Assembly: GCF_014648495.1 (NCBI RefSeq)
Contig: NZ_BMRF01000003.1
Coordinates: forward strand, 1-64,000
Reading direction: 5' to 3'
Source: Actinomadura cremea
GTDB taxonomy: Bacteria; Actinomycetota; Actinomycetes; Streptosporangiales; Streptosporangiaceae
Length of the DNA stretch: 64,000 nt
This document shows positions 56,743-64,000 of the stretch, piece by piece. The notes beneath the pieces were generated by a model. The model saw only the letters and a list, made by a program, of their open reading frames with translations. It was not told the DNA's origin and did not search any database. Every line of letters begins with the position of its first letter. The first letter of the stretch is position 1. The position numbers and the translations under genes were made by a program.

Positions 56743-58221
56743 TCAGCGGCGCGCGGCGGCCAGGTAGCCGGCGAGGACGGCCGCGCCCGCCAGTGCCTGG
56801 ACGGCCAGGTGGGCGCCGATCGCGGACGGCGGGGCGCTCAGGGCCGCGAGCAGCGGCGCGCAGCCGAGCGCGGCGACGTCGATCCCGGTCACGGCCCAGA
56901 TGAACGGGCCGGTGGGCAGGGAGCCGACGGGCGTCTCGACGATCGGCATGGCGTGGTCGACGGGCCGCCGCCGGGCCATCCGCAGCGCCCCCGCGGCCAG
57001 CGCGGGCGCCGCCGCCGGGCCGAACGCCCACCAGGCCGCACCGGGCAGCGCACCCGCCGCGGTCAGCGCGGCGAGGGCCGGCGCGAGCCAGGCGCCGCCG
57101 AGCAGGGCGGGCAGCACCGCGCGCGCGGCCAGCGCCACGCGGGGCGCGACGCCGAACAGCCGCGCCAGCCCCGGGTCGTCGGCGTCGCGGCGGACGCCCG
57201 CCGTGCCCGCCGCGGCCGCGGTCATCGCCCCGGCCGCCGCCACGGCGGCCACCGCCCCCGCCCCGGCACCGGCCGCGGCGACCAGCGCGGGCAGCGCACC
57301 GGCCGCGACCAGCCCGCACACCCGGCCCGGACGGCGCGACAGCCTGCGCCAGTCGATCCAGGCGAGGGCCGCCGGACCGCTCAGCCGCGCGGGCCACGGG
57401 CGGGAGCGCACGAGCCGTCCCCGCCAGTGGGCGTCCTCGGCGATCCCCGACAGCGCGCCGGGATCGAGGACGGCCGCCGCGGCGACCACGTGTCCCGTGC
57501 GGGTGGACGCGTCCAGGAGCACGCGGGCGGGGATGCGCGGAAGCGCTCCCCACGCGAGCCGGAGCAGCAGCGCGGACGCGACCGCGCACGCGGCGACCAC
57601 GACCGTCACCGGCGACGTGGGCGCGTCGGTGAGGGAGGCGAGCAGCTCACGGCCGGGACCGTTGCCGAGCACCATCGCGAGCACGGCCGCGGACAGGCTC
57701 CCGGCGATCACCGTCTGCAGCCACGCGTCCCACGGCGGTGACGCCTGGGCCAGGACGGCGGTCGCCGTCCCGCCCGCCGTCGCCGCGACGCCGAGCACCA
57801 CCGCGCCGGCCAGGCGCACGGGGTCGGCCACGCCGAGGACGGCGGACAGCGCGACGCCGAGGACGGCCCCGCCCGCGAGCGCGAGCACCAGCAGGATCAC
57901 CGCGGTCCGGCCGAGCACCCCCCGGCGGGGGAGCGGTGAGAGCAGCAGCCACGCCGCGTCGGCGGCCGGGAGCGAGACGGGCCCGAACCTGCGGGCCAGG
58001 GCGAGGAACCCCGCGTAGGCCAGCGCGACCAGGGCGAGCCCGGCGCCCACCTGCGACGGGTCGACGTCCCGCGCGGCGGACGGCAGCGCGGTGCGGGCGA
58101 CCTGCCCGGCCGACAGCGCCACGATCAGCGCCGCGGCCGCCCGCGTGTACCGGTCCGCCCAGCTCGCGGGTGTTCGGCCGTGCGCCCGGAGGTGTCCCCG
58201 GACCGTCCGCACGCCGGTCAT
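56743..58221 (-). CDS. DUF6297-like ABC exporter membrane subunit
   Basis: 492 residues with about ten to twelve hydrophobic helices and Ala-rich loops; SLPAADAAWLLLSPLPRRGVL near residue 85 and ALAWIDWRRLSRRPGRVCG in the middle are typical of this actinobacterial permease-like group (DUF6297, tentative). The ATG at 58221 overlaps the ATPase stop (ATGA), so the two are coupled. Cargo unknown. Confidence 0.7.
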   Translation of the reverse strand: MTGVRTVRGHLRAHGRTPASWADRYTRAAAALIVALSAGQVARTALPSAARDVDPSQVGAGLALVALAYAGFLALARRFGPVSLPAADAAWLLLSPLPRRGVLGRTAVILLVLALAGGAVLGVALSAVLGVADPVRLAGAVVLGVAATAGGTATAVLAQASPPWDAWLQTVIAGSLSAAVLAMVLGNGPGRELLASLTDAPTSPVTVVVAACAVASALLLRLAWGALPRIPARVLLDASTRTGHVVAAAAVLDPGALSGIAEDAHWRGRLVRSRPWPARLSGPAALAWIDWRRLSRRPGRVCGLVAAGALPALVAAAGAGAGAVAAVAAAGAMTAAAAGTAGVRRDADDPGLARLFGVAPRVALAARAVLPALLGGAWLAPALAALTAAGALPGAAWWAFGPAAAPALAAGALRMARRRPVDHAMPIVETPVGSLPTGPFIWAVTGIDVAALGCAPLLAALSAPPSAIGAHLAVQALAGAAVLAGYLAAARR

Positions 58222-58838
58222 ACGGGGGCCTCCATCCGCACCCGGTGGGTGCTCCAGGCGAGGTCGTCGTCGTGGGTCGCCATCACCACGGTGCCGCCGT
58301 CCGCCTGGTAGGCGACGAGGATCTCCGGGAGCCGGTCGAGGAACTCGGGGTCGAGGCCGCGCTCCGGCTCGTCCAGCAGGAGCAGCCGGCTCGGCCGGAC
58401 CAGCCCCATCGCCAGCGACAGCCGCTGCCGCTGCCCGGTCGAGAGCCGCAGCGGCGCCGCGTCGTCGCGTCCGGCCAGCCCGAACAGCTCCAGCGCCGCG
58501 TCCGCCTCGAGCCGGGCCCCGTCGTGGACGGCCCGCATCAGCTCGACGTGCTCGCGCACCGACAGCCCCGGATACCAGGCCGGTTCCTCCGCGACGAGGA
58601 CGACGTCGCGCCAGAACGCGGGCTCGTCCACGGGCGGCCGTCCGAGCACGCTCACCGCCCCGGCGGAGGGACGCTGCAGGCCCGCCAGGCAGCGCAGCAG
58701 CGTCGACTTCCCGGCGCCGTTCGCCCCCATGACGGAGACGACCTGGCCGGGCCACACGTCGAGGTCGAAGCCGTCCACGACGCGCACGCCGCCCAGCTCC
58801 ACGTCGAGCCCGCGGACCGTGATGACCGTTTCGTTCAC
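58218..58838 (-). CDS. ABC transporter ATP-binding protein
   Basis: 206 residues, small. Walker A GANGAGKST, signature LSTGQRQRLSLAMGL, Walker B LLLLDEPERGLD, H-loop ATHDDD. Start GTG 58838; TAGGAT lies 7 nt upstream, so leaderless. Divergent from the DUF4132 gene across 55 bp. Confidence 0.92.
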   Translation of the reverse strand: MNETVITVRGLDVELGGVRVVDGFDLDVWPGQVVSVMGANGAGKSTLLRCLAGLQRPSAGAVSVLGRPPVDEPAFWRDVVLVAEEPAWYPGLSVREHVELMRAVHDGARLEADAALELFGLAGRDDAAPLRLSTGQRQRLSLAMGLVRPSRLLLLDEPERGLDPEFLDRLPEILVAYQADGGTVVMATHDDDLAWSTHRVRMEAPV

Positions 58839-58893
58839 GCCGCCGATCCTATGACGGCGGAAATGTCCGCACTCGCCGCTAGGTTCCCGTGCC

Positions 58894-61491
58894 ATGGTCG
58901 AGACGGTGGGCATTCCGGTCGAGTGGCGCGAGCTCATCCATCCGAGGCGCGGCGGCGTCCCCGGGCCGGAGGTGGTCCTGGACGAGGACGCCGCGCGGCG
59001 GGCGCGCGAGTGGGAGCGCGAGGCCCGCCCGATCGCCGCGGAGATGGCGGAGCACGAGCGGACCGACCCGGAACTCGGCGAGGCCGTCCGGGCGTGGCTC
59101 GACGGCGCGGCCGACCCGACGGGCGCGGCGGTCCTCGCCGCCGTCGCGGTGAAGTACCTCGACGGCGTCGACGGCACGGCCTTCCTGGACGCGTGGGTGC
59201 TGGACCACGGCATCGCGTTCGCCGCCTGCGCCATCACCGAGGCGTCCTCGATCGCCCTCGGCCCGGTGCCCCGGCGCATGACCCGGGGCGTCGGCATCCG
59301 GCTCGTCGCCTACGCCGACGGCGCGCCCCGCGGATGGCGCGGCGAGATCAGGCGCCCGTCCTGCGATGACGTCTTCCCCCCGAGCCGGTGGATCGCCGAC
59401 GACAGGGTGGTGAAACGGCTTCGCGCGCTGCTGGCGGCGGCCCCCGAGGCCGAGTACGGCGACGCCGTCGACCGCCTGGCGGCGCACCGCGGCGGCGATT
59501 CGAGGATCTGCACGGTCGCCTACCTGGTCCCGACCGAGAAGGCGTGGACGGACGAGTTCTTCGCCGGCTCCTTCGGCCGGGGCGTCCTCGACGGCGACCA
59601 TCTGCTCTGCTCGATGTCCGGTCCCGCCCACCTCGCCCGGTTCGGCTGGGTGCCCGCGAACCCCGCCGTGCTCGCGACGCTGCTCGACGGGCTGGGCGCG
59701 GACGCCGTCCCGCTGCTCGTCCGGGCGTTCGACCACGGCTCCCACGACTCCCACGAGGCGCACACGGTCGCGCTGAAGGGCCTCCTCGCGGTCTCCGACG
59801 AGGCGGTCTTCTCCTTCCTGCTCGACCGCATCGGTGACAAGTGCGTGCCCGCCGCCCTGGCGGAGGCGGCCGAACGGCGCCCGGCGCGGGCGCTCCGGGC
59901 GCTGGTGCCGCTCGCGGACGACGGCACGATCCGGGGCCTCCGCGCGGCCGGGCTGGTGCGGGGCCTGCTGTACGCCGACCCGGCCCTGGCCGAGACGCTG
60001 CCGCCGGGCGCCGTCGAGGCCCTGCGGCCGCGCCCGTCCGTCCCGGACGCCGACGACCTGCCGGCGGTCCTCGCGGGCAGGCCCGCCCGCAGCACGAAGG
60101 TCGACTGGGCCGATCCCGCGCTGCTGCCGCGGATCCGCACGCGCGGCGGCGACCGGGCCCTGCCCGAGCCCGCGATCAGGCGCCTGCTGCACCTGCTCGC
60201 CAAGGGCGCCCCCGAGATCACCGACGTCCGCGACCACTGCGACCGGCACTCGCTGGCCGAGTTCTCCTGGGCGCTGTTCGAGCGCTGGTACGCGTGCGGA
60301 GCGCCCACCAGGCACAAGTGGGCGCTGGCGCAGCTCGGCCTGATCGGCGACGACACCACGGTGCGGCGGCTCAGCCCGCTGATCAAGCGCTGGCCGGGCG
60401 AGGGCGGCACCGCCCGGGCCGCCGCCGCGCTGGACGTCCTCGCCGCGATCGGCTCCGACGTCGCCCTCACCCACCTGTTCGAGCTGACCCGCCGCGGCAA
60501 GTACAAGGGGCTCAGGACCCGCGCGCTCGGCAAGATCGACGAGATCGCCGCCGCGCGCGGCATCACGCCGGCCGAGCTCGCCGACCGGGCCGTCCCGGAC
60601 TTCGGCCTGGACGCCGAGGGCACGCTCGTCCTCGACTACGGCCCGCGCCGCTTCACCGTGACGTTCGACGAGCAGCTCGTGCCGCTGGTCGTGGAGCCGA
60701 ACGGCAAGGTCCGCAAGAGCGCGCCCAAGCCCGGCCCGAAGGACGATCCGGCCCTCGCCCCGGCCGCGCACGCCCTGTTCACGGGGCTCAAGAAGGACCT
60801 GCGGACGATCGCCGACCAGGAGATCAAGCGCCTCGAGGCCGCGATGACCACCCGGCGGCGCTGGGCACCGGACGACTTCCACGCCCTGTTCGTCGCCCAC
60901 CCCCTGCTCGGCCACATCACCCGTCGCCTCGTGTGGACCACCGACACCGGAACGGCCTTCCGCGTCGCCGAGGACCGCACCTACGCCGACGTCCACGACG
61001 ACCCGTTCGTCCTCGCGCCCGACACCCGCGTCGGCATCGCCCACCCGGTCGTCCTGGCCGACCTCGACGCGTGGGTCGAACTGTTCGCCGACTACGAGAT
61101 CATGCAGCCGTTCGAGCAGCTCGGCCGTCCCGTCCACCGGCTCACCGCCGACGAGCGCGCCGCGCACCGGCTCGCCCGGGTGGAGGGGCTCGTGCTGCCG
61201 TACGGCAAGGCGAAGGGACACTCCCAGGGCCGGTGGGAGTCCGTCGACGCCGACGGCGGGTTCGCGGGCGGGTGGCTCGCCCGCCGCGACCCCGCGGGCC
61301 TGTACGTCGTCGCGGACCTCAGCCCCGGCCTGTACTCCTACATGTACGGCGAGGGCGACGACCAGAAGATCAAGACGCTCTGGGCCGGTCCGGCCCCCGC
61401 CGTCTCACCGGAGCACACGGTGCCGCTCGGCGCGGTGGACCCGGTCACGATGAGCGAGGCCGTCCATGATCTCGTCCGGAGCGCGAAGTGA
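58894..61491 (+). CDS. DUF4132 HEAT-repeat protein
   Basis: 865 residues. Central and N-terminal HEAT-like helical repeats (AVPLLVRAFDHGSHDSHEAH, WALAQLGLIGDDTTVRRLSP) and a C-terminal DUF4132 domain (RRWAPDDFHALFVAHPLLGH, VGIAHPVVLADLDAWVELFA, FEQLGRPVHRLT). Related to MolR-like proteins of unknown role; no enzymatic motif is seen. TAGGTT (58880-58885) is 8 nt before the ATG. The 3' end overlaps a convergent DUF397 gene by 47 bp. Confidence 0.85.
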   Translation: MVETVGIPVEWRELIHPRRGGVPGPEVVLDEDAARRAREWEREARPIAAEMAEHERTDPELGEAVRAWLDGAADPTGAAVLAAVAVKYLDGVDGTAFLDAWVLDHGIAFAACAITEASSIALGPVPRRMTRGVGIRLVAYADGAPRGWRGEIRRPSCDDVFPPSRWIADDRVVKRLRALLAAAPEAEYGDAVDRLAAHRGGDSRICTVAYLVPTEKAWTDEFFAGSFGRGVLDGDHLLCSMSGPAHLARFGWVPANPAVLATLLDGLGADAVPLLVRAFDHGSHDSHEAHTVALKGLLAVSDEAVFSFLLDRIGDKCVPAALAEAAERRPARALRALVPLADDGTIRGLRAAGLVRGLLYADPALAETLPPGAVEALRPRPSVPDADDLPAVLAGRPARSTKVDWADPALLPRIRTRGGDRALPEPAIRRLLHLLAKGAPEITDVRDHCDRHSLAEFSWALFERWYACGAPTRHKWALAQLGLIGDDTTVRRLSPLIKRWPGEGGTARAAAALDVLAAIGSDVALTHLFELTRRGKYKGLRTRALGKIDEIAAARGITPAELADRAVPDFGLDAEGTLVLDYGPRRFTVTFDEQLVPLVVEPNGKVRKSAPKPGPKDDPALAPAAHALFTGLKKDLRTIADQEIKRLEAAMTTRRRWAPDDFHALFVAHPLLGHITRRLVWTTDTGTAFRVAEDRTYADVHDDPFVLAPDTRVGIAHPVVLADLDAWVELFADYEIMQPFEQLGRPVHRLTADERAAHRLARVEGLVLPYGKAKGHSQGRWESVDADGGFAGGWLARRDPAGLYVVADLSPGLYSYMYGEGDDQKIKTLWAGPAPAVSPEHTVPLGAVDPVTMSEAVHDLVRSAK

Positions 61492-61666
61492 GCAGCGGGC
61501 GCACGGCGGCCGCCAGGACGGCGGGGGCGAGGACGAGCACGGGCCCGTCCGGGTCCTCGCTGTCCCGGACACCGACGGCGCCGGGGAGCGGGGCCAGCTC
61601 GACGCAGTTCCCGCCGTTCGGGCCGCTGTAGGAGCTCTTCCGCCAGGTCACACCGCTCAGGTCCAT
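61445..61666 (-). CDS. DUF397 protein (orphan)
   Basis: 73 residues with the hallmark TWRKSSYSGPNGGNCVELAP and VRDSEDPDGPVLV. DUF397 proteins usually act as the small partner of an XRE-type regulator encoded next to them; no such gene is in reach here. ATG 61666. The last 15 codons overlap the 3' end of the DUF4132 gene. Confidence 0.92.
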   Translation of the reverse strand: MDLSGVTWRKSSYSGPNGGNCVELAPLPGAVGVRDSEDPDGPVLVLAPAVLAAAVRPLLTSRSGRDHGRPRSS

Positions 61667-61744
61667 GATCGTGCTCGCCCTTCTGGGGGATGCCGGGAGC
61701 TTAGATGTGAATTTCCCTCATATCAACCGTCCATGCAAGGGCAC

Positions 61745-62182
61745 CTAGCGCCGCCCCGCCATCAGCGCGACCACGGCCACCACCATCACCACCATCAGGA
61801 AACCGACGATCCACGCCGTGGCGAGCTTGTCGGACCTGGCCGGGGCGCCGGGTTCCCGCAACTGCGCGACGTAGACCCGCAGCATCCGGCCGCGCACCGG
61901 GAAGAGGGCGAGCGGGATGGAGACGAACGCGACGCTGTACAGGAACAGGATCTCCGCAGACGGCTCGGGCCGGAGCAGATTGAGCCCCAGAAGGACGGCG
62001 GCGAGCGGGGGAGTCAGGATGTAGAACGCGGCCTTCCCCTGCCTCGTCTGCCGCTCCACCAGCTCGCGCGCCTCGTCCGGGACCTTTATGCCGGTGAGGA
62101 ACACGTGCATGCCGACCATGAAGAACGCCGTCGCGGTGATCGCGATCAGCCACCAGACGGTCTCGGAAATGGAAAACAGCAT
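61745..62182 (-). CDS. Small four-helix membrane protein
   Basis: 145 residues; hydrophobic segments near 10-30, 50-70, 75-95 and 120-142 (ETVWWLIAITATAFFMVGMH, AFYILTPPLAAVLLGLNLL). AGGAG lies 9 nt before the ATG at 62182. Unknown family. Confidence 0.6.
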   Translation of the reverse strand: MLFSISETVWWLIAITATAFFMVGMHVFLTGIKVPDEARELVERQTRQGKAAFYILTPPLAAVLLGLNLLRPEPSAEILFLYSVAFVSIPLALFPVRGRMLRVYVAQLREPGAPARSDKLATAWIVGFLMVVMVVAVVALMAGRR

Positions 62183-62354
62183 CGAATGATCTCCTGCCAC
62201 CGGGCAGACGATCATACCGTCGGCGGAGGCAGCCCGCCGATCTCCCCCGGGCGGGGGACCGGCTTCACCCCGGCGGGTGGGGCCCCGCGCCCCGCCCGGC
62301 TGCGATCTTCGTTGTGGATCGGGCGACCCGGCCCGCCGGAACGAAGGATCGAGC

Positions 62355-62930
62355 ATGACCGCTGCGACCGACAGGTCGGTGACCACGGGACGGCTGCGCG
62401 ACGCGTGGCGGGCGTCCCACGCCCCGGCCCCCGGGGTCCCGCGCTGGGCCTGGATCGCGGCCCTCGCCATCCCGCTGGCCGTGCTGCCGTCCGGCCTCTG
62501 GCGGCTCCCGCTGGCGTTCGGCCGGACGATGGGCTTCGACGAGGCCGCCCCGCCCGCCGAGCGCGTCTACGTCGTCGTCCTGTCGATCTTCTCGGAGCTG
62601 GTGGCGTTCACGGCCGTCGGCCTGGTCGCCACCTGGGGAGAGCGGTTCCCGCGCTGGATCCCCGTCCTGCGCGGCCGCCGCGTGCCGCCCCTGGCCGCCG
62701 TCATCCCGGCGGCCCTCGGCGCCGTCGTCCTGACGCTCCTGTGGACCTACTCTTTCGTGGGCCAGTTCACCGGAGTCACCCTCCAGGGCGAGCCGCTGCC
62801 CGCGGACTTCCCCACGGAGAAGGGCGGCTGGGAGGCGGCGATCTTCTACGCCTGCTACCTGCCGCTTCTCCTGTGGGGCCCGCTGCTGGCCGCGGTCACC
62901 TACGCCTACCACCGCCGCCGCGCCTCCTGA
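62355..62930 (+). CDS. Membrane protein of unknown function
   Basis: 191 residues with four hydrophobic segments: WAWIAALAIPLAVLPSGLW, VVVLSIFSELVAFTAVGLVA, VIPAALGAVVLTLLWTYSFV and a C-terminal one ending in YHRRRAS. GAAGGA lies upstream of the ATG. Divergent from the previous gene. Not recognised. Confidence 0.6.
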   Translation: MTAATDRSVTTGRLRDAWRASHAPAPGVPRWAWIAALAIPLAVLPSGLWRLPLAFGRTMGFDEAAPPAERVYVVVLSIFSELVAFTAVGLVATWGERFPRWIPVLRGRRVPPLAAVIPAALGAVVLTLLWTYSFVGQFTGVTLQGEPLPADFPTEKGGWEAAIFYACYLPLLLWGPLLAAVTYAYHRRRAS

Positions 62931-62939
62931 CGCCGGGCA

Positions 62940-63986
62940 TCAGGGGGTCGTGGACGCGAGGGCCTCGGAGCCCTCCTCGCCGACGACCCACACGGTGTCC
63001 GTCCCGGGAACGGCGGCGAGGCCCTTGAGGAACGTCCCGTAGGAGCCGAACACCACCCGTGTCCACTCGCCGTCCCGGTACCGGTGGAGCGCCTCGCCGC
63101 CGCCCGTCACCCAGACCGTGCCGGACGCGTCGACGGCGAGGTCCTCGAAGTAGCCGCGCGTCGGGTAGCCGTCCGGGAACGGGAACCCGGTCCAGGCGGC
63201 ACCGTCCCAGTGGACGAGCTCCGTCGCGGTCGTGGCCCAGACGTCGTCCTCCGCCACCGGAACGATTGCGCTGAACTGGGTGACCACCGAGGCCGGTGGG
63301 AGGCTCGTCCAGGAGGTCCCGTCGAAGCGGGCCGCGACCCGGACGGCGGAGGGACCGAGCCCGATCGCCCACATGCCGCCGCCGTCCCGCGCCGCCTGAA
63401 GATCGGTGACCCTGGTCATCCCCGCGGGGAGACCGACGGCGGTCCAGCCGCCGCCGGTGCGGCGGAACAGCCGGAACACCTCCTGCGACTCCTCGGTGTA
63501 CCCGGCGATCCAGGTGCCCCCCACCCCCGTGCCGGCCGCTTCGAGCTGCATGCCGGGCGGCAGCTCGACCTTCCGGAAGGCCGCCCCGTCGAACCGCGCC
63601 AGGAAGTCGTCGGCCGACCCGACCCTGATTCCGGCGATCCACGTCTCGCCCGCCGCCGAGGCGATCCGGTCGATCGGCCCCTCGCCCGTCCAGCCGTTGA
63701 TCGGGTACTCGGTCCAGGACGCGCCCGTCCAGCGCCGTACGACCGGGTTCCCCTCGCTCCGGGCGACGCACCCGACGATGACGATCGGCACGCAGTACTT
63801 CCCCTGGTGCCCGCCGACCCACACGCCGCCCGCGCCGTCCGGGACCACCTCGCTCAGCCCCGCGCCCGGCCACAGGAAGGGCAGCGGTACCGGATTCCAC
63901 CCGGTTTCGGCGGCACGCGCCGTCCCGGGAATTCCGGCCACCACCACGGAAGCCGCCAACGCCAGACTCACGAGAGAACGCCTCAT
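62940..63986 (-). CDS. Secreted beta-propeller-like protein
   Basis: 348 residues. Signal peptide (MRRSLVSLALAASVVVAGIP, cleavage after ARA) and about six WD/Kelch-like blades with the recurring W-T-x-hydrophobic pattern (GGVWVGGHQGK, GETWIAGIRVG, GGTWIAGYTEE, DDVWATTATEL, GTVWVTGGGEA, DTVWVVGEEGS). Cysteines near residues 65-75 may form one disulfide. Likely extracellular binding protein; ligand unknown. Confidence 0.72.
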   Translation of the reverse strand: MRRSLVSLALAASVVVAGIPGTARAAETGWNPVPLPFLWPGAGLSEVVPDGAGGVWVGGHQGKYCVPIVIVGCVARSEGNPVVRRWTGASWTEYPINGWTGEGPIDRIASAAGETWIAGIRVGSADDFLARFDGAAFRKVELPPGMQLEAAGTGVGGTWIAGYTEESQEVFRLFRRTGGGWTAVGLPAGMTRVTDLQAARDGGGMWAIGLGPSAVRVAARFDGTSWTSLPPASVVTQFSAIVPVAEDDVWATTATELVHWDGAAWTGFPFPDGYPTRGYFEDLAVDASGTVWVTGGGEALHRYRDGEWTRVVFGSYGTFLKGLAAVPGTDTVWVVGEEGSEALASTTP

Positions 63987-64000
63987 GAGGGCACTATGAC

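Overview
High-GC actinobacterial chromosome. The gene order and style (cysteine desulfurase, mnmA, metE-like, ligA, gatCAB, ilvBNC, serA, leuB, ilvE, cimA, GatCAB-type tRNA-Gln, F420-type oxidoreductase, DUF397, PadR and GntR regulators, many apparently leaderless genes) fit a filamentous actinomycete. Actinomadura or another Streptosporangiales member is my best guess, but genus cannot be fixed from the sequence alone. The core order matches, from memory, the Streptomyces coelicolor SCO5486-SCO5547 region.

Layout. 1-5.3 kb: a TetR/MFS efflux pair, then cysteine desulfurase, a DUF1206 membrane protein and an uncharacterised minus-strand gene. 5.4-11.2 kb: mnmA, a metallo-hydrolase remnant, an LLM-class oxidoreductase, a dispersed structured repeat, a MetE-like protein and ligA. 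11.4-21.7 kb: two large GGDEF-EAL cyclic-di-GMP proteins flanking gatCAB and a lipoprotein sugar dehydrogenase. 21.7-25.3 kb: ilvBNC with a peptide-leader attenuator. 25.3-32.8 kb: accessory genes (PadR-controlled ABC exporter, DUF2079, thymidylate-synthase-like protein). 33-35.1 kb: serA and then an orphan leucine-type attenuator followed by a 38-codon ORF. 35.1-37.1 kb: FhuF-like protein and cbtBA under a cobalamin riboswitch. 37.1-41.7 kb: leuB, ilvE, second repeat copy, a transporter remnant and cimA with its own attenuator. 41.7-49.7 kb: small accessory genes, a GntR regulator with small membrane proteins, a CBM2 protein and a FAH-family hydrolase. 49.7-51.3 kb: PadR/VOC pair and a tRNA-Gln/Glu/Glu operon. 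51.4-64 kb: a SRPBCC/repeat-protein operon resembling accessory genes of gas-vesicle loci, a DapF-like epimerase, an ABC exporter, a DUF4132 protein and small membrane or secreted proteins.

How the genes work together. Branched-chain amino acid synthesis is nearly complete in the window: cimA (2-oxobutyrate branch), ilvBN, ilvC, leuB and ilvE. Three units (ilvB, cimA and the orphan unit at 34.7 kb) each have a short leader peptide rich in Ile, Val and Leu followed by a strong hairpin, and each has the same TCTC-N7-GAGA dyad 53-64 nt upstream of the leader start. This suggests a regulon with one shared activator or repressor plus attenuation. MnmA and the cysteine desulfurase make the 2-thiouridine of tRNA-Gln, tRNA-Glu and tRNA-Lys. 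GatCAB makes Gln-tRNA-Gln, and tRNA-Gln and tRNA-Glu are encoded in the same window.

Most unusual items: the orphan leucine-type attenuator plus mini-ORF; the inverted pair of 141-142-bp structured repeats whose differences preserve stem pairing; and the operon at 52.1-54.8 kb, whose second protein carries an 11-residue LEA-like repeat, eight perfect DEQPK pentads and a Gly-Asp run. All functional statements come from reading motifs by eye; no database search was run.
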